A DNA stretch of 36,512 nucleotides from Lachnospiraceae bacterium (GCA_910574285.1 CAJTAL010000045.1:1-36512), one strand, 5' to 3'; positions 26,689 through 35,573 are shown, counted from the first letter of the stretch. Numbers and translations: made by a program. Notes: generated by a model from the sequence alone, not told the origin.

Positions 26689-27290
26689 TATCTTACCCCC
26701 AAAAGAGCTTTTACCATCGGTTCCATATCATTATCTACAAACCATCTTTCCATATCTGGTTCCAATATCGGTTTAAAGATTTTTCTTACATCCCTACCTT
26801 TATCTGTCATGCCAGCCTCAAAAAGAAATGTCTTATAATTCCTCCCCAACCTTGCAAATGTGGCATCCGTCCATCCTGCAGCTTTTTCACTTTGCATCTT
26901 CTTGTCCTCAAAAAAAATATTTAGATCACTTATCTTATACTCATTACACCCAATAATCATCTTCTCTCGTATTATCTCATACATAAAATCAAAAAATAGA
27001 GTATCACTTGCCATAATTGCTGCAAGATTAAAAATTTTTTGTGTTGATACATCTCCATTTAAAAATATCAGATAAAAGCTATCTCCTAACTCCCTAATTC
27101 TTGACGATACTGTATTAAAAATCTGTGTTGCTCTCTCAGGCGTAGACGCCGCAAATATATTTTCATTTCTGCACAACTCTTTAATATCTTCAAAACTCTT
27201 CCCCTCAGACAGCAACTTTACCTCATTACGAAATTCCATAAACCAAAAAGAGTGCTTGACTGCTCCGGCGCTATATTCCTTTCTTTCCAT
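26688..27290 (-). CDS. brxA: BREX protein BrxA (DUF1819)
   Basis: 200 residues from ATG at 27290, which gives the family-typical MERKEYSAGAVKHSFWFMEF; a GTG four codons earlier has no spacing for its ribosome site. Features: a winged-helix-like helical protein with ERATQIFNTVSSRI and NLAAIMASDTLFFDFMYEII, ending FKPILEPDMERWFVD. BrxA is a small DNA-binding protein, first gene of type 1 BREX operons. No clear promoter box was found in the 240 bp upstream. Confidence 0.88.
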   Translation of the reverse strand: MERKEYSAGAVKHSFWFMEFRNEVKLLSEGKSFEDIKELCRNENIFAASTPERATQIFNTVSSRIRELGDSFYLIFLNGDVSTQKIFNLAAIMASDTLFFDFMYEIIREKMIIGCNEYKISDLNIFFEDKKMQSEKAAGWTDATFARLGRNYKTFLFEAGMTDKGRDVRKIFKPILEPDMERWFVDNDMEPMVKALLGVR

Positions 27291-27532
27291 ACGTAGATAC
27301 ACCTTTCCATATTACTCTTTGCTCTTATCTGATCCATAAACCAGACCTGGTAAAACGTCTCTATTCTTATCTACCGTACACTACATCCATTGAAATCAGC
27401 GTGTTACACTTGCAACAACTCATAATATATGATTTTACCATAGATACGGGATAAATAGAACTGAAATATGCAAGTTATAATTGCTTTCTTCAATTTTTTA
27501 CAGCATACTGTTAACGCTATATTTTTAGACAT

Positions 27533-27569
27533 AAAAACCGCAATCCTTTGTTTCCTCAAAGAATTACGG
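27533..27569 (-). terminator. Terminator/attenuator upstream of brxA
   Basis: On the minus strand a 13-bp stem (two G-U pairs) is formed by the complements of 27557-27569 and 27538-27550, with a 6-nt loop, followed by TTTTT (complement of 27533-27537). It lies 240 bp upstream of brxA and only about 20-30 bp downstream of a good promoter. Confidence 0.75.
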
Positions 27570-27597
27570 CATTTATTCCTGTATTTTTAATACTAAA

Positions 27598-27625
27598 ATT
27601 ATAGCAAACCTACTCCTTTCTTCAA
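27598..27625 (-). promoter_or_regulatory. Promoter firing into the pre-brxA terminator
   Basis: Minus-strand TTGAAG (complement of 27620-27625), 16-bp spacer, TATAAT (complement of 27598-27603). Transcription would start near 27590 and meet the hairpin at 27569-27533 at once, giving a short RNA of about 58 nt unless it reads through into brxA. No ORF lies between them. Confidence 0.6.
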
Positions 27626-27734
27626 TACTTTTCTCTGATTCCTCTAAATTTTAAATTTTTATCTCATCTAAAACTTCGCATTCTTTTGCACCATTTTGGC
27701 ACCGCTTTCCACTTTTTCGCTGTTGCAAAATTTC

Positions 27735-27765
27735 AAAAAGGGCTCCCCGATTTCTCGGAAAGCCC
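27735..27765 (-). terminator. Native tuf terminator
   Basis: Minus-strand 11-bp stem (with two wobble pairs) from complements of 27755-27765 and 27740-27750, a GAAA tetraloop, then TTTTT. It follows the EF-Tu stop codon by about 45 bp, the expected place for the tuf terminator. Confidence 0.85.
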
Positions 27766-27808
27766 CATAAAATCTAGCTTTTTACTAATGAATTCGTCAG
27801 AATTATAA

Positions 27809-27862
27809 TTACTCGATGATTGTAGCAACACGTCCTGATCCTACTGTACGACCACCCTCACG
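27809..27862 (-). pseudogene. tuf: Displaced 3' end of tuf (EF-Tu C-terminal 17 codons)
   Basis: The minus strand encodes REGGRTVGSGRVATIIE and stop, the exact C-terminus of elongation factor Tu. EF-Tu similarity ends abruptly at 27862/27863: the next upstream codons are TAT and TGA instead of the expected FAI residues. With the native terminator still behind it, this is the chromosomal side of an integration or rearrangement that cut tuf near its 3' end. tuf is essential, so a repaired copy should lie at the other element end or a second tuf should exist. Confidence 0.88.
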
Positions 27863-28001
27863 ATATCAGACTGGTGTATTGCGGTGTGCAAATGGTGATT
27901 TTTCGTGTGATTCGTGGGGGAAAATCCGGATTTTCCATTGTGTCCGTGTGGTTTTTGGGGATTTTGTTATCATGGTGTTATCACAATATCTCTGTATTTA
28001 T
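27863..28001. other. Attachment-like junction next to tuf tail
   Basis: 139 bp with no gene between the tuf tail and the AIPR stop. It holds a perfect 18-bp palindrome GGAAAATCCGGATTTTCC at 27919-27936 and two TGTTATCA direct repeats at 27965-27972 and 27976-27983, spaced 11 bp. The same 11-bp-spaced GTTATCA pair occurs beside guaA at 4112-4130. A TCTGTATTTAT repeat (27991-28001 and 28010-28020) runs into the AIPR end. These look like integrase arm-type sites, making this the likely end of a second element. Confidence 0.5.
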
Positions 28002-29738
28002 CTACATATCTGTATTTATACTATCTGAAAATGGTTTCAATTGTTGAGCATACATTGAACTAAACGATGTCAACGTTGCTCTCAATTGTTTAGCTGCATT
28101 TTGTGTAGCTTCCTTACTTTTTAAACCACTTACAATTGCCGGTTCAAGCGTAGAATGCCATGGCATCAAAACATCTAATATTGCTTTCCATTCTTCAACT
28201 AACTTATCAAAATTTTTATTATCTTTAAACACTAACCTCCAAGAATCTAAAATCTTTTTTCCAAGTAAGCTTTCCATACAAGTGCTTACTGCTGATATCA
28301 ATAACATTTTAGAGCCACGCTTACTCAAAAAATTAAGTTCATCATCTTCTATATCCGTTCTTTGTTCTTTCTTATTTTTTAAGTTAATTTTAAATTCATC
28401 AATAGCTCTCCCCAATGAATATACGAAAATAATATGTTCTGCAGTTAATTGATCCGAAAAAATATTTGTGTATTCTTTATCCTCGTCCCATATCAATTTC
28501 TTTGAGTTATAAGCAGTTACACAATCTCCATGAAAAGCCAATAAAGTTTGTGCAACCAAATATGGATCAAAGACTTCTTTGTTTCTAACCCTTGTACTAT
28601 CTCTTCTACCACCGCTATAATACAGTTGTGGATATTTTTCAAACTCTTTTCTAAGTCTTACTTGTTGTTTATCATTACTTCTTAAATCAGATGGCAAAAT
28701 TTCATTTTGTTTATTGTTATTATTAATAATTTCTTCTATGATCTTAGGATCACTACATACAATAAAACGTATCGGCACAAGAAAATCTTCTTTTAAGCTT
28801 TCAACAGCTCCAATAGCTCCCGTTGATTGTGCTCCATTAATAATAGTTATTCCATGTACCTTTGTTATATTGTCATCATCTATTTCATAATCATTCACTA
28901 ATGCTGTTAATCCATTGTTATATGCCCAAAAATTTTCTGGTTGCTCTTGCACTGTGTCCATAATGCCTAAATTAATTTTATTTTTTCTTTTTCCCGCCCC
29001 TAAATAGTTTCTAGGATTTCCAGAAAAAAGATCATCTTTATACATTAAGTAAAGTTTTCGTATCCAGCTACCTTTTACAGCTGTTACACAAGATTTCCAC
29101 TTTCCTCCCTTGACTTCAAAGGCTTTTCCATTTCCTTCTACATCAATCTCTTCTTCAATTGTAATTCGTTTACTAGAGCTATTATACCAACGTTCAATCG
29201 TATTATTTCCAACTTCTAATGAAATTATTTTAACAGAATTATCTCCAGCCAAATTATTTACCAATTTTTGTGCTGCAATCTGAACAGTATTCAATTCCTC
29301 CTGAACTTCTGGATTATTTTTTTCATTCATATTATGAACATACCAAAAATAAACTGTATTAATATCGCCATCTTTAATAGCTTCTTGTAACTCACTAACT
29401 GAATCTTTTATTCTATCTGGTATATCATTTATATCTCTCGTAAAAATCCATGATGCTGCCGTATTTAAATCACTTGCTTTATTTACCTTCGCCAAGTCTG
29501 TTTCCATCGGATTTTTCTTCATATAAGCTTGCGCCACAACTGCAAATCCCGAATCTCTATCTATATAAATCAAATCACACTTTTTATCATCACTTCCATC
29601 TGTCAACGCTTCCGAAGCAACTGATATTATATCTTCAATGTCATATCTCAATTGTAACGCATACAATAGCAATGAATTATCTCCATATAAATCGACCAAA
29701 TCAGTTCGTCCTTTATAATTACTTATATAATTATACAT
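28002..29738 (-). CDS. AIPR-family (abortive infection phage resistance) protein
   Basis: 578 residues. The AIPR family (PF10592) is recognised from PENFWAYNNGLTALVNDYEI and GITIINGAQSTGAIGAVESL, then IRFIVC and the NNNNKQNEILPSDLRSND region. An N-terminal segment (DLIYIDRDSGFAVVAQAYM) resembles a nuclease-like fold, as in other AIPR proteins. Founding members came from lactococcal abortive infection; many lie beside restriction systems. ATG at 29738 has AAGGAG eight bases upstream. It lies 45 bp after the AlwI-like gene on the same strand and is probably co-transcribed, adding a second layer of defence. Mechanism is not visible here. Confidence 0.85.
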   Translation of the reverse strand: MYNYISNYKGRTDLVDLYGDNSLLLYALQLRYDIEDIISVASEALTDGSDDKKCDLIYIDRDSGFAVVAQAYMKKNPMETDLAKVNKASDLNTAASWIFTRDINDIPDRIKDSVSELQEAIKDGDINTVYFWYVHNMNEKNNPEVQEELNTVQIAAQKLVNNLAGDNSVKIISLEVGNNTIERWYNSSSKRITIEEEIDVEGNGKAFEVKGGKWKSCVTAVKGSWIRKLYLMYKDDLFSGNPRNYLGAGKRKNKINLGIMDTVQEQPENFWAYNNGLTALVNDYEIDDDNITKVHGITIINGAQSTGAIGAVESLKEDFLVPIRFIVCSDPKIIEEIINNNNKQNEILPSDLRSNDKQQVRLRKEFEKYPQLYYSGGRRDSTRVRNKEVFDPYLVAQTLLAFHGDCVTAYNSKKLIWDEDKEYTNIFSDQLTAEHIIFVYSLGRAIDEFKINLKNKKEQRTDIEDDELNFLSKRGSKMLLISAVSTCMESLLGKKILDSWRLVFKDNKNFDKLVEEWKAILDVLMPWHSTLEPAIVSGLKSKEATQNAAKQLRATLTSFSSMYAQQLKPFSDSINTDM

Positions 29739-29783
29739 TATCTACTCCTTATCTTATGCAAAATTATACTTTTTATCCTTCAT

Positions 29784-31793
29784 TTACAATATCTTTACAC
29801 ATCCCTCACTAAACACTTTAGGAAAACATAATGGTATTATTTCATTTTGAAAAGCAACCACATATGCACGTATTATACCTTCGCCATATCTTTCATGCAA
29901 TATAGTTTTTCCATCTGCATACAAACTAATTTCATCTGGAATCCCCACTAAATATGGAATTTTTTTATCTTTCACCTTTGCTTCGGGAAAATACACATCC
30001 ATTGCAACCACTCGTCCTTCGCCATATATCAGATGACATATGTTCGCTCCTGGTGGCACTATCGGTAATTCTTTACTTTTACTTACTAATGGTCCTTTTT
30101 CCATTCTTTTTATTTTTTCATCAACTGTATTCCCTATATATGCCTTCCATCCCGGTGCATTCAAAATATCTCTTCTGGTTTCACATAGCAAAATCAATTC
30201 TCGTAGTTTTTCTGGATTAGCGTGACCTGTTCTAAACATCGCCATAAAATATTCCCGATACTGGGCTAATGTTAGTGGAACAATGTCCAATCTCTGCTTT
30301 AAATCTCCTCGTGCGTACCAAATTCCATGTCTAAATGTTTCCGCCGTATTGGTATCTATTTTCACAGCAATAAACATTCCATATACTGGCTTATCATATT
30401 TTAAGACAGCATCCGACACATGCCTTCTTACAGGTTCGCCCTCCATTGCTTCTTGGCGTGATGACGTAGACATCGTGACTTCCGTTAAGATTGTAAAGTC
30501 ATTAAATTCACAATATAGATCGCCTTTTCCTCCACCAGCGGCAGATACTGGAAGAAAATCAGAATCTAATTTAAATCCTCTTACCTCATAAGGTTTATTG
30601 ACCATGTGATCAATAGCTAAAGAAGCTCTCCATAAAATCCACTCCAAATATGCCGGAGTCTCATCTTTTGGTACTTCAATAACATTATCATCATCGTATG
30701 TACGCTTTCCTCCACCTTTAATCAATAACTCCATATAATCTGCTATTTCCTGCCATTGATTACATTGTTCTTTCGCATACTGGATTTCATCTGTTTGAGA
30801 TAAGATATTTTCTAAACGTCTTCTTGCAATATTGATTTCTGCTGCAGTATTCAATGGTAGATCATTAATGTTAAACAGAATTTGTCTACCCTTCATCTGC
30901 TTTATTAAATCATTTAATAAAGCCTTGGCGGTATCCATATTATCCGTTGGTAATTCTGCACCTTCGCATAATCTCTTGTACTGAACCATTATTGGTTCTT
31001 CATTTGATGTCGACTTTGCCAATTTTTCAGCCAAAATATGTTTAGCCGGGACAATAATCATTCCTCTTCCTTTTCGTTGTAAAATTCCTGAAATGCGTAA
31101 ATATCGCATGTTCATGTCACTATATTCTTTAAAATTGTTAGCTTTTTTATTATAGTGCTTTCCACGTTCTTCAATTTCTTTTTTATCAAATTTACGTTTC
31201 GATGGTGCTTGTTTCCTACGTGCACGCAAATCTAAAATATTATTCACAACCTCTTCAACCGAATAACTCGGATTTGTTGTATGTCCCCATAATGCAAACT
31301 CTATTCTAGTAATCTCTGAACTTCCTGTTCTCCTCTCTAGCTCCAGCATGATTGCTAATATCCATCGCAATGGCGAAAAATAAGACTTTCCGTCTGGCAT
31401 AGCAAATTGTTCAACACTTTGTGCTCTCAAATAACACTCCTGCACTGCTGGATATGTATCCGCCTTTAAAAAATTTCGTCCAAATGGTGTTATATCGTCC
31501 ACTTTACCTAGTTTTTCTTGACTACCCTCTTTCTTTTTCACTTGCGGATAAATAAATCCATTCTTTGAAAACATTAATCGCCATTTTCGAGCATGACTAC
31601 CGGATGTATCTTTTCCATCTTCGTTTTGAATAATTCCCTGAGTATTTAAAAAATTCATAAAATCAATTTCTTTTTCTTTTCGAAGATTCCCCACATATGG
31701 CGAATTAGCAAATGCTTTAAATCCTTCTTGTATTCTATTAGGATTTCTTAATCCAGTGTTCCCTACTTGCCAAATTTCTATTTTTTCTTCCAT
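29784..31793 (-). CDS. AlwI-family type IIS restriction endonuclease
   Basis: 669 residues. The start IWQVGNTGLRNPNRIQEGFK and the HARKWRLMFSKNGFIYP segment are typical of the AlwI/BstNBI family (PF09491), which cut outside short asymmetric sites. The catalytic region appears as GGGKGDLYCEFNDFTILTEV, with an Asp and a downstream Glu but Thr where Lys is usual in PD-(D/E)XK. A helical N-terminal half would recognise DNA. ATG overlaps the end of the methyltransferase gene by 16 nt. Some relatives recognise GGATC or GAGTC; the exact site here is unknown. Length is normal for the family and the frame is intact. Confidence 0.88.
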   Translation of the reverse strand: MEEKIEIWQVGNTGLRNPNRIQEGFKAFANSPYVGNLRKEKEIDFMNFLNTQGIIQNEDGKDTSGSHARKWRLMFSKNGFIYPQVKKKEGSQEKLGKVDDITPFGRNFLKADTYPAVQECYLRAQSVEQFAMPDGKSYFSPLRWILAIMLELERRTGSSEITRIEFALWGHTTNPSYSVEEVVNNILDLRARRKQAPSKRKFDKKEIEERGKHYNKKANNFKEYSDMNMRYLRISGILQRKGRGMIIVPAKHILAEKLAKSTSNEEPIMVQYKRLCEGAELPTDNMDTAKALLNDLIKQMKGRQILFNINDLPLNTAAEINIARRRLENILSQTDEIQYAKEQCNQWQEIADYMELLIKGGGKRTYDDDNVIEVPKDETPAYLEWILWRASLAIDHMVNKPYEVRGFKLDSDFLPVSAAGGGKGDLYCEFNDFTILTEVTMSTSSRQEAMEGEPVRRHVSDAVLKYDKPVYGMFIAVKIDTNTAETFRHGIWYARGDLKQRLDIVPLTLAQYREYFMAMFRTGHANPEKLRELILLCETRRDILNAPGWKAYIGNTVDEKIKRMEKGPLVSKSKELPIVPPGANICHLIYGEGRVVAMDVYFPEAKVKDKKIPYLVGIPDEISLYADGKTILHERYGEGIIRAYVVAFQNEIIPLCFPKVFSEGCVKIL

Positions 31794-33697
31794 ACATCTT
31801 CTCCGTTAAATCCAACAAATAAATATTCCTGTACCTTATTTCGATTTGTCTTAGCATGTTTCTGATTTCCAAAAGAATATGTATAATCTATTGGAACTAC
31901 CTCTACATGTTCTTTATATTTAGACATAAGTGCAACCATTTCATCTTGTGTTGGTTGACTATTAGAAGAATAAGATACAATCAAAATACTGTCGGAAAAC
32001 TTTTTAAACAACTTATCGAATGCATCTGCAGCACCTTTTCTAGTTGAAAACGGTGTCGGATATGACTTAAATTTCTTTGTTACTGTATTTTCCTGTATTT
32101 CGACACCTTTCCAATCTCGTGCCAAACCTTCGACAAAATGATATCTACGTACATATTCATTATCTGACAATGGAGAATAATACGGTGGATCAATATATAC
32201 TAAATCAGGATGCTTAATTTTTACTTCCATTGCGTCGCCATGTTTAGATTTATTTTCACAACCGTTATCAAAAATTGCATTATTAATAGTTTCCACTGCT
32301 TCCAAAAATTGCTGTTCTAAAGATTTCTGCAAATCTTTTCTTCCGTCATTATACCGATCTCCAGTATATGTAAAAATTCCTCTTGGTCTTTTCTTTGTAC
32401 AAGCTCTAATCAATGCTGTCATTGCAATTGCTTTCTTATATTGATCTCTAATAGCAGGAATATTAGTCCGCAAAACATCTATTAGCCTATTTTCCTCATC
32501 TTTATAATATAAACCTCGAAATGTCTCTTCTACAAAATGATCAGACTCTCTTTTTTCAATCAATAATTTTTTCGCCTCGTCCAATGGCAATACAACATTA
32601 TTGTTTTCTACCATTGCCTTGGTAAAGGTTGCTGACATTGCCATATAATCATTGCTAATTACAGTCTTTCCCTGAGCTTTAAACATGTAACCTACAATGC
32701 CAGAGCCAGAAAACAGATCCACTACTGAGTCAAAATTGAATTGTGAAGCAACAGCCCAAATTTGAGGTAATAATTTACTTTTAGAGCCCATATATCTAGT
32801 GGCCGGATATTTCATTACCTGTTCAGGTAAAGGTTTCGGAACTATTTTTAACATAGTTTTTTGTTTTGGCAAAATATCTACTATAATATCCTCGCCTTTT
32901 CTTTTACTTCCATTGCAGGAAATATACCTTTTGGTTTGGATAACCTCAATCTTATAATCTGCATATAGCTCATGAACCAATGAATGATTAGAATTGGTCA
33001 ATATTACATGGCAACCTAATTCCTGTAATCTTTTGACCTCTTTTGCTAATTCTACATGATCTTCTTCATAAAATTGCTCTTTTGTATATCTCTTAAAATC
33101 CGAATATTCTGAAATCGGCAAGTACGGGGGATCTAAAAAGATAAAATCTCCCGGTTCTGCATATTCTTTCAATACTGACAAATAATCTCCACATGTTATA
33201 GTTGCTTTTTTCAGCACATCTGATGCAGCGAATAAAGCTTCTTCATCGCAAAAGTTTGGAGCTTTATATTTACCAAACGGAACATTAAACTGTCCCTTCT
33301 TATTGACGCGATATAAACCATTAAAACATGTTTTATTCAAATAAATCGTTCTCGCTGCTGCTTCTTCTTTTTTCAATTTGAGCCAATCTAACGAACGTAC
33401 TTCATAAAAATCTTCTTTAGTATTTTTATATTTCTTTAGATGTGAAATAACAGCCTCTACATTATCAGCAACTTGTCGATACATGTTAATCAATTCCGGA
33501 TTACTATCTGCGATTATTGCTTTATCCGGACTTAATGCAAAAAACAGTGCACCACCACCAATAAATGGCTCTATATATTTTCCATATTTCTGAGGAATTT
33601 TAGGCATAATATCCCCTAACATCTGGGTCTTCCCACCGGCCCATTTCATAATAGGCTTTGCCTGTATCTGTTTTTCTTTCTTTAAAACTTGTTCCAT
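31778..33697 (-). CDS. Fused double D12-class adenine methyltransferase of type IIS system
   Basis: 639 residues with two Dam-type (D12 class) methyltransferases in tandem. First half: WAGGKTQ near 20, motif I EPFIGGGALFF near 44, and catalytic DPPY near 190. Second half: RYMGSKSKLLPQ near 302, motif I DLFSGSG near 328, DPPYYSP near 504. This is the FokI-methylase plan: asymmetric sites need a separate enzyme for each strand, and a fusion supplies both. It therefore matches the AlwI-like endonuclease downstream. The start is the ATG overlapping the controller stop as TGATG; a GTG one codon earlier is an alternative. GGGAAAAGG lies upstream. Both halves keep their motifs. Confidence 0.93.
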   Translation of the reverse strand: MEQVLKKEKQIQAKPIMKWAGGKTQMLGDIMPKIPQKYGKYIEPFIGGGALFFALSPDKAIIADSNPELINMYRQVADNVEAVISHLKKYKNTKEDFYEVRSLDWLKLKKEEAAARTIYLNKTCFNGLYRVNKKGQFNVPFGKYKAPNFCDEEALFAASDVLKKATITCGDYLSVLKEYAEPGDFIFLDPPYLPISEYSDFKRYTKEQFYEEDHVELAKEVKRLQELGCHVILTNSNHSLVHELYADYKIEVIQTKRYISCNGSKRKGEDIIVDILPKQKTMLKIVPKPLPEQVMKYPATRYMGSKSKLLPQIWAVASQFNFDSVVDLFSGSGIVGYMFKAQGKTVISNDYMAMSATFTKAMVENNNVVLPLDEAKKLLIEKRESDHFVEETFRGLYYKDEENRLIDVLRTNIPAIRDQYKKAIAMTALIRACTKKRPRGIFTYTGDRYNDGRKDLQKSLEQQFLEAVETINNAIFDNGCENKSKHGDAMEVKIKHPDLVYIDPPYYSPLSDNEYVRRYHFVEGLARDWKGVEIQENTVTKKFKSYPTPFSTRKGAADAFDKLFKKFSDSILIVSYSSNSQPTQDEMVALMSKYKEHVEVVPIDYTYSFGNQKHAKTNRNKVQEYLFVGFNGEDVWKKK

Positions 33698-33915
33698 CAC
33701 GCCTTTTCCCTTTCAATCTCTATTATTTCCATGATATCACTGATATCACATTTTAAGGCAGTGCAAATTTTCACCAGCACATCCGTTGTAACATTTTCAT
33801 TTTTCCCGAGTTTCGCCACCGAAGCATGGCTGATACCTGCAGCCTCACATAAATCTTTCTTTTTCATATCTCTATCAATAAGTAATTTCCATAATTTTTT
33901 ATAACTGACCGCCAT
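33697..33915 (-). CDS. Xre-type controller of the restriction-modification operon
   Basis: 72 residues, essentially one Cro/CI helix-turn-helix: KKKDLCEAAGISHASVAKLG, then VTTDVLVKICTALKCDISDI. Proteins of this size preceding type II genes act as C-proteins that delay endonuclease production or repress the methyltransferase. ATG at 33915 has AGAGGTT upstream; its stop overlaps the methyltransferase start. The AT-rich 145 bp upstream (33916-34060) should hold the promoter and operators; no clear boxes were recognised. Confidence 0.8.
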   Translation of the reverse strand: MAVSYKKLWKLLIDRDMKKKDLCEAAGISHASVAKLGKNENVTTDVLVKICTALKCDISDIMEIIEIEREKA

Positions 33916-34060
33916 ATTTTAACCTCTAAACCATTTTTTCTAAAATATTGCTATGCCGTTATTCTACCATGTGATTTCAGTCATATCAACATTTATTTCA
34001 GCGATCGCAGACTTTTTTACAAACATATGTTTTTATTCAATAAAGACTATTTCTTTCTTT

Positions 34061-34832
34061 TCAAATAGGATTATGATCGTCTGCTTTCTCCAATATAAAA
34101 ATATATTCATGTGCCAGCATTAAGAATTTTCTTTCTTTTCCCTCCCAATAATCAGTAGAACGACAATTATGTTGCTCTTTTATAACAATTTCTTTGAGTT
34201 TAAATCCAGCATCAACGAATTTTTGCATAGAATTCATGCCCAGTGGTAGCACATAGCCTTTTTTCCGTATATCTCCAATCATAAATGCACATATTCCTTG
34301 CTTTTTTAGTACCTTATATGATTCTTTTGCAACCTGTTCCAGTTCCTGCAAAAAATCCTCATATTTTAAATGAGAAATATCTCCTGGTATTTCTTTACTA
34401 TACCGTATAATATCTGCATATGGTGGGTGAGTACAGATAAGATCTATACTTTCGTCTTTTATAAATGATAAATTGTTTGCATTTCCTTGTTTGGTGAATA
34501 TTTTTGATTTTTCTTGACAAGTAAAATTTAGATTTGTGTTAGATAATTTGACAGCCTCAGAATTTATATCAACGCCAATTGCATTTCTTCCCAATAACTT
34601 TGCTTCAATCAACGTTGTGCCACTGCCTAAGAATTGATCTAGTATCCAGTCTTTTTTCTTTGAATACCTCAAAATAATATTTCTAGGAATATACGGAGAC
34701 CAGTTCCCTCTGTATTTTCCTGAATGTGTAGCCCAATTTCCCCTTTCAGGAAAAGACCATATTGTTGTATCTTCTAATTTGAATCTTTCTGGTGTTTCTC
34801 TTATAACAATCGCTCCCTTCTTTTTTGCTCAT
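34061..34832 (-). pseudogene. N4/N6 DNA methyltransferase with homopolymer frameshift at its start
   Basis: Motif I DQFLGSGTTLIEAK and motif IV THPPYADIIRYS identify a DNA methyltransferase. The protein homology extends upstream of any ATG in frame (AIVIRETPERFKLEDTTIWS), up to a TGA overlapping an ATG at 34832. That ATG (GGAAG upstream) reads MSKK and then leaves the frame. Removing one A from the A6 run at 34821-34826 restores a 256-residue protein beginning MSKKKGAIVIRETPERF. So the gene is out of frame by one base at codon 3-5. Without a usable start it is likely off, unless phase-variable or a sequencing error. No cognate nuclease adjoins it. Confidence 0.75.
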
Positions 34833-34987
34833 TATACTTCCACATTGTTTATTTGTCCATGAAAAATCTCCATCCAAATATTAATTATCAATAAATATTT
34901 GAACAGAGATTCCTTTTGCATTATAAATATATTATTTCTTTCAATGCTATTTCTTCAGCATTTGCTTTGATATTATTCATCCTTCTC
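34833..34987. other. AT-rich stretch without gene
   Basis: Between the methyltransferase start and the repeat cluster there is AT-rich DNA in which no coding, RNA or repeat signal was found, apart from the GGAAG ribosome site at its left edge. Confidence 0.5.
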
Positions 34988-35241
34988 AAAATCCAAACTT
35001 AGAAGAAATCCAAACGTTCCTCTGTAAATCCTTTATTTAAGGCATTTTTTGATATAAAAGTTTGGATTTTGTTTTGTACTTCTCTTGTCAGAAATGAGAA
35101 TAAATTGATTGAAACAGAGCTAAATAGCAATGTTTTACGCATTTTGTCATAATTGGAGTATTGTACTTTGTGAAACGAAATCCAAACTTTTTCCGGCAAG
35201 AATCCCCAATTATCAAGCTGTTTTCAGAAAAGTTTGGATTT
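34988..35241. repeat. Five interspersed AAATCCAAAC repeats
   Basis: The 10-mer AAATCCAAAC occurs at 34989-34998, 35006-35015 and 35178-35187 on the plus strand and as GTTTGGATTT at 35060-35069 and 35232-35241. Several copies share longer flanks (AAATCCAAACTT). Both orientations can pair as hairpins. The DNA between has no convincing gene. Could be recombinase or transposase binding sites, or remnants of a transposon end. Confidence 0.65.
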
Positions 35242-35506
35242 GTCCTACCCATTCCATCTGATTCTGCGTCTTTAGTTCTTCCGTAACGCCCCACCGTTCA
35301 GCCATCTGCTCCACCAGCATCTCAACTTTTTCTCTTGCTTCTTTGTCTACCTGATTCAAATGCTCCGTCAGTTTCCCGGTCAGTACCAGATATTGATACC
35401 TGGCACTCCTGTGTTCCTTCAAAAACTGTTTTCGCATTATTCCATACTTCCCATATGCGGGTTCTTCCTCATTGATTTCTAGGTCTGGTAGATAATAATC
35501 TCCGCT
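35213..35506 (-). pseudogene. TnpV-like transposon protein relic
   Basis: The minus strand reads GDYYLPDLEINEEEPAYGKY, then MRKQFLKEHRSARYQYLVLT, GKLTEHLNQVD and WGVTEELKTQNQMEWVGQIQ, which resembles the TnpV proteins carried by serine-recombinase transposons. In frame it opens only after a TAA at 35507-35509 without a start codon, so the first dozen residues are lost; an internal ATG at 35437 would give 74 residues. The C-terminus ends early (about 20 residues short). It lies just after the recombinase on the same strand, the usual neighbour. Confidence 0.65.
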
Positions 35507-35573
35507 TTACTTTACTTAAGGATAATCCTTCGGGGAACTGCCGCAAATGGCATATTCCCCATAGTTCCTGTAT

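Noticed and set aside
12365-27290. Complete, functional type 1 BREX system
   Set aside because: pglX lacks its whole catalytic core and no brxL is present in the window.
27816-28028. 70-residue plus-strand ORF over the tuf tail
   Set aside because: It is antisense to the EF-Tu C-terminus and spans the junction, with no start signals.
34999-35199. 66-residue ORF within the AAATCCAAAC repeat cluster
   Set aside because: No ribosome site or family resemblance, and it is built around the repeats.
34988-35241. CRISPR array
   Set aside because: The repeats are only 10-13 bp, in mixed orientation and irregularly spaced; no cas genes are present.
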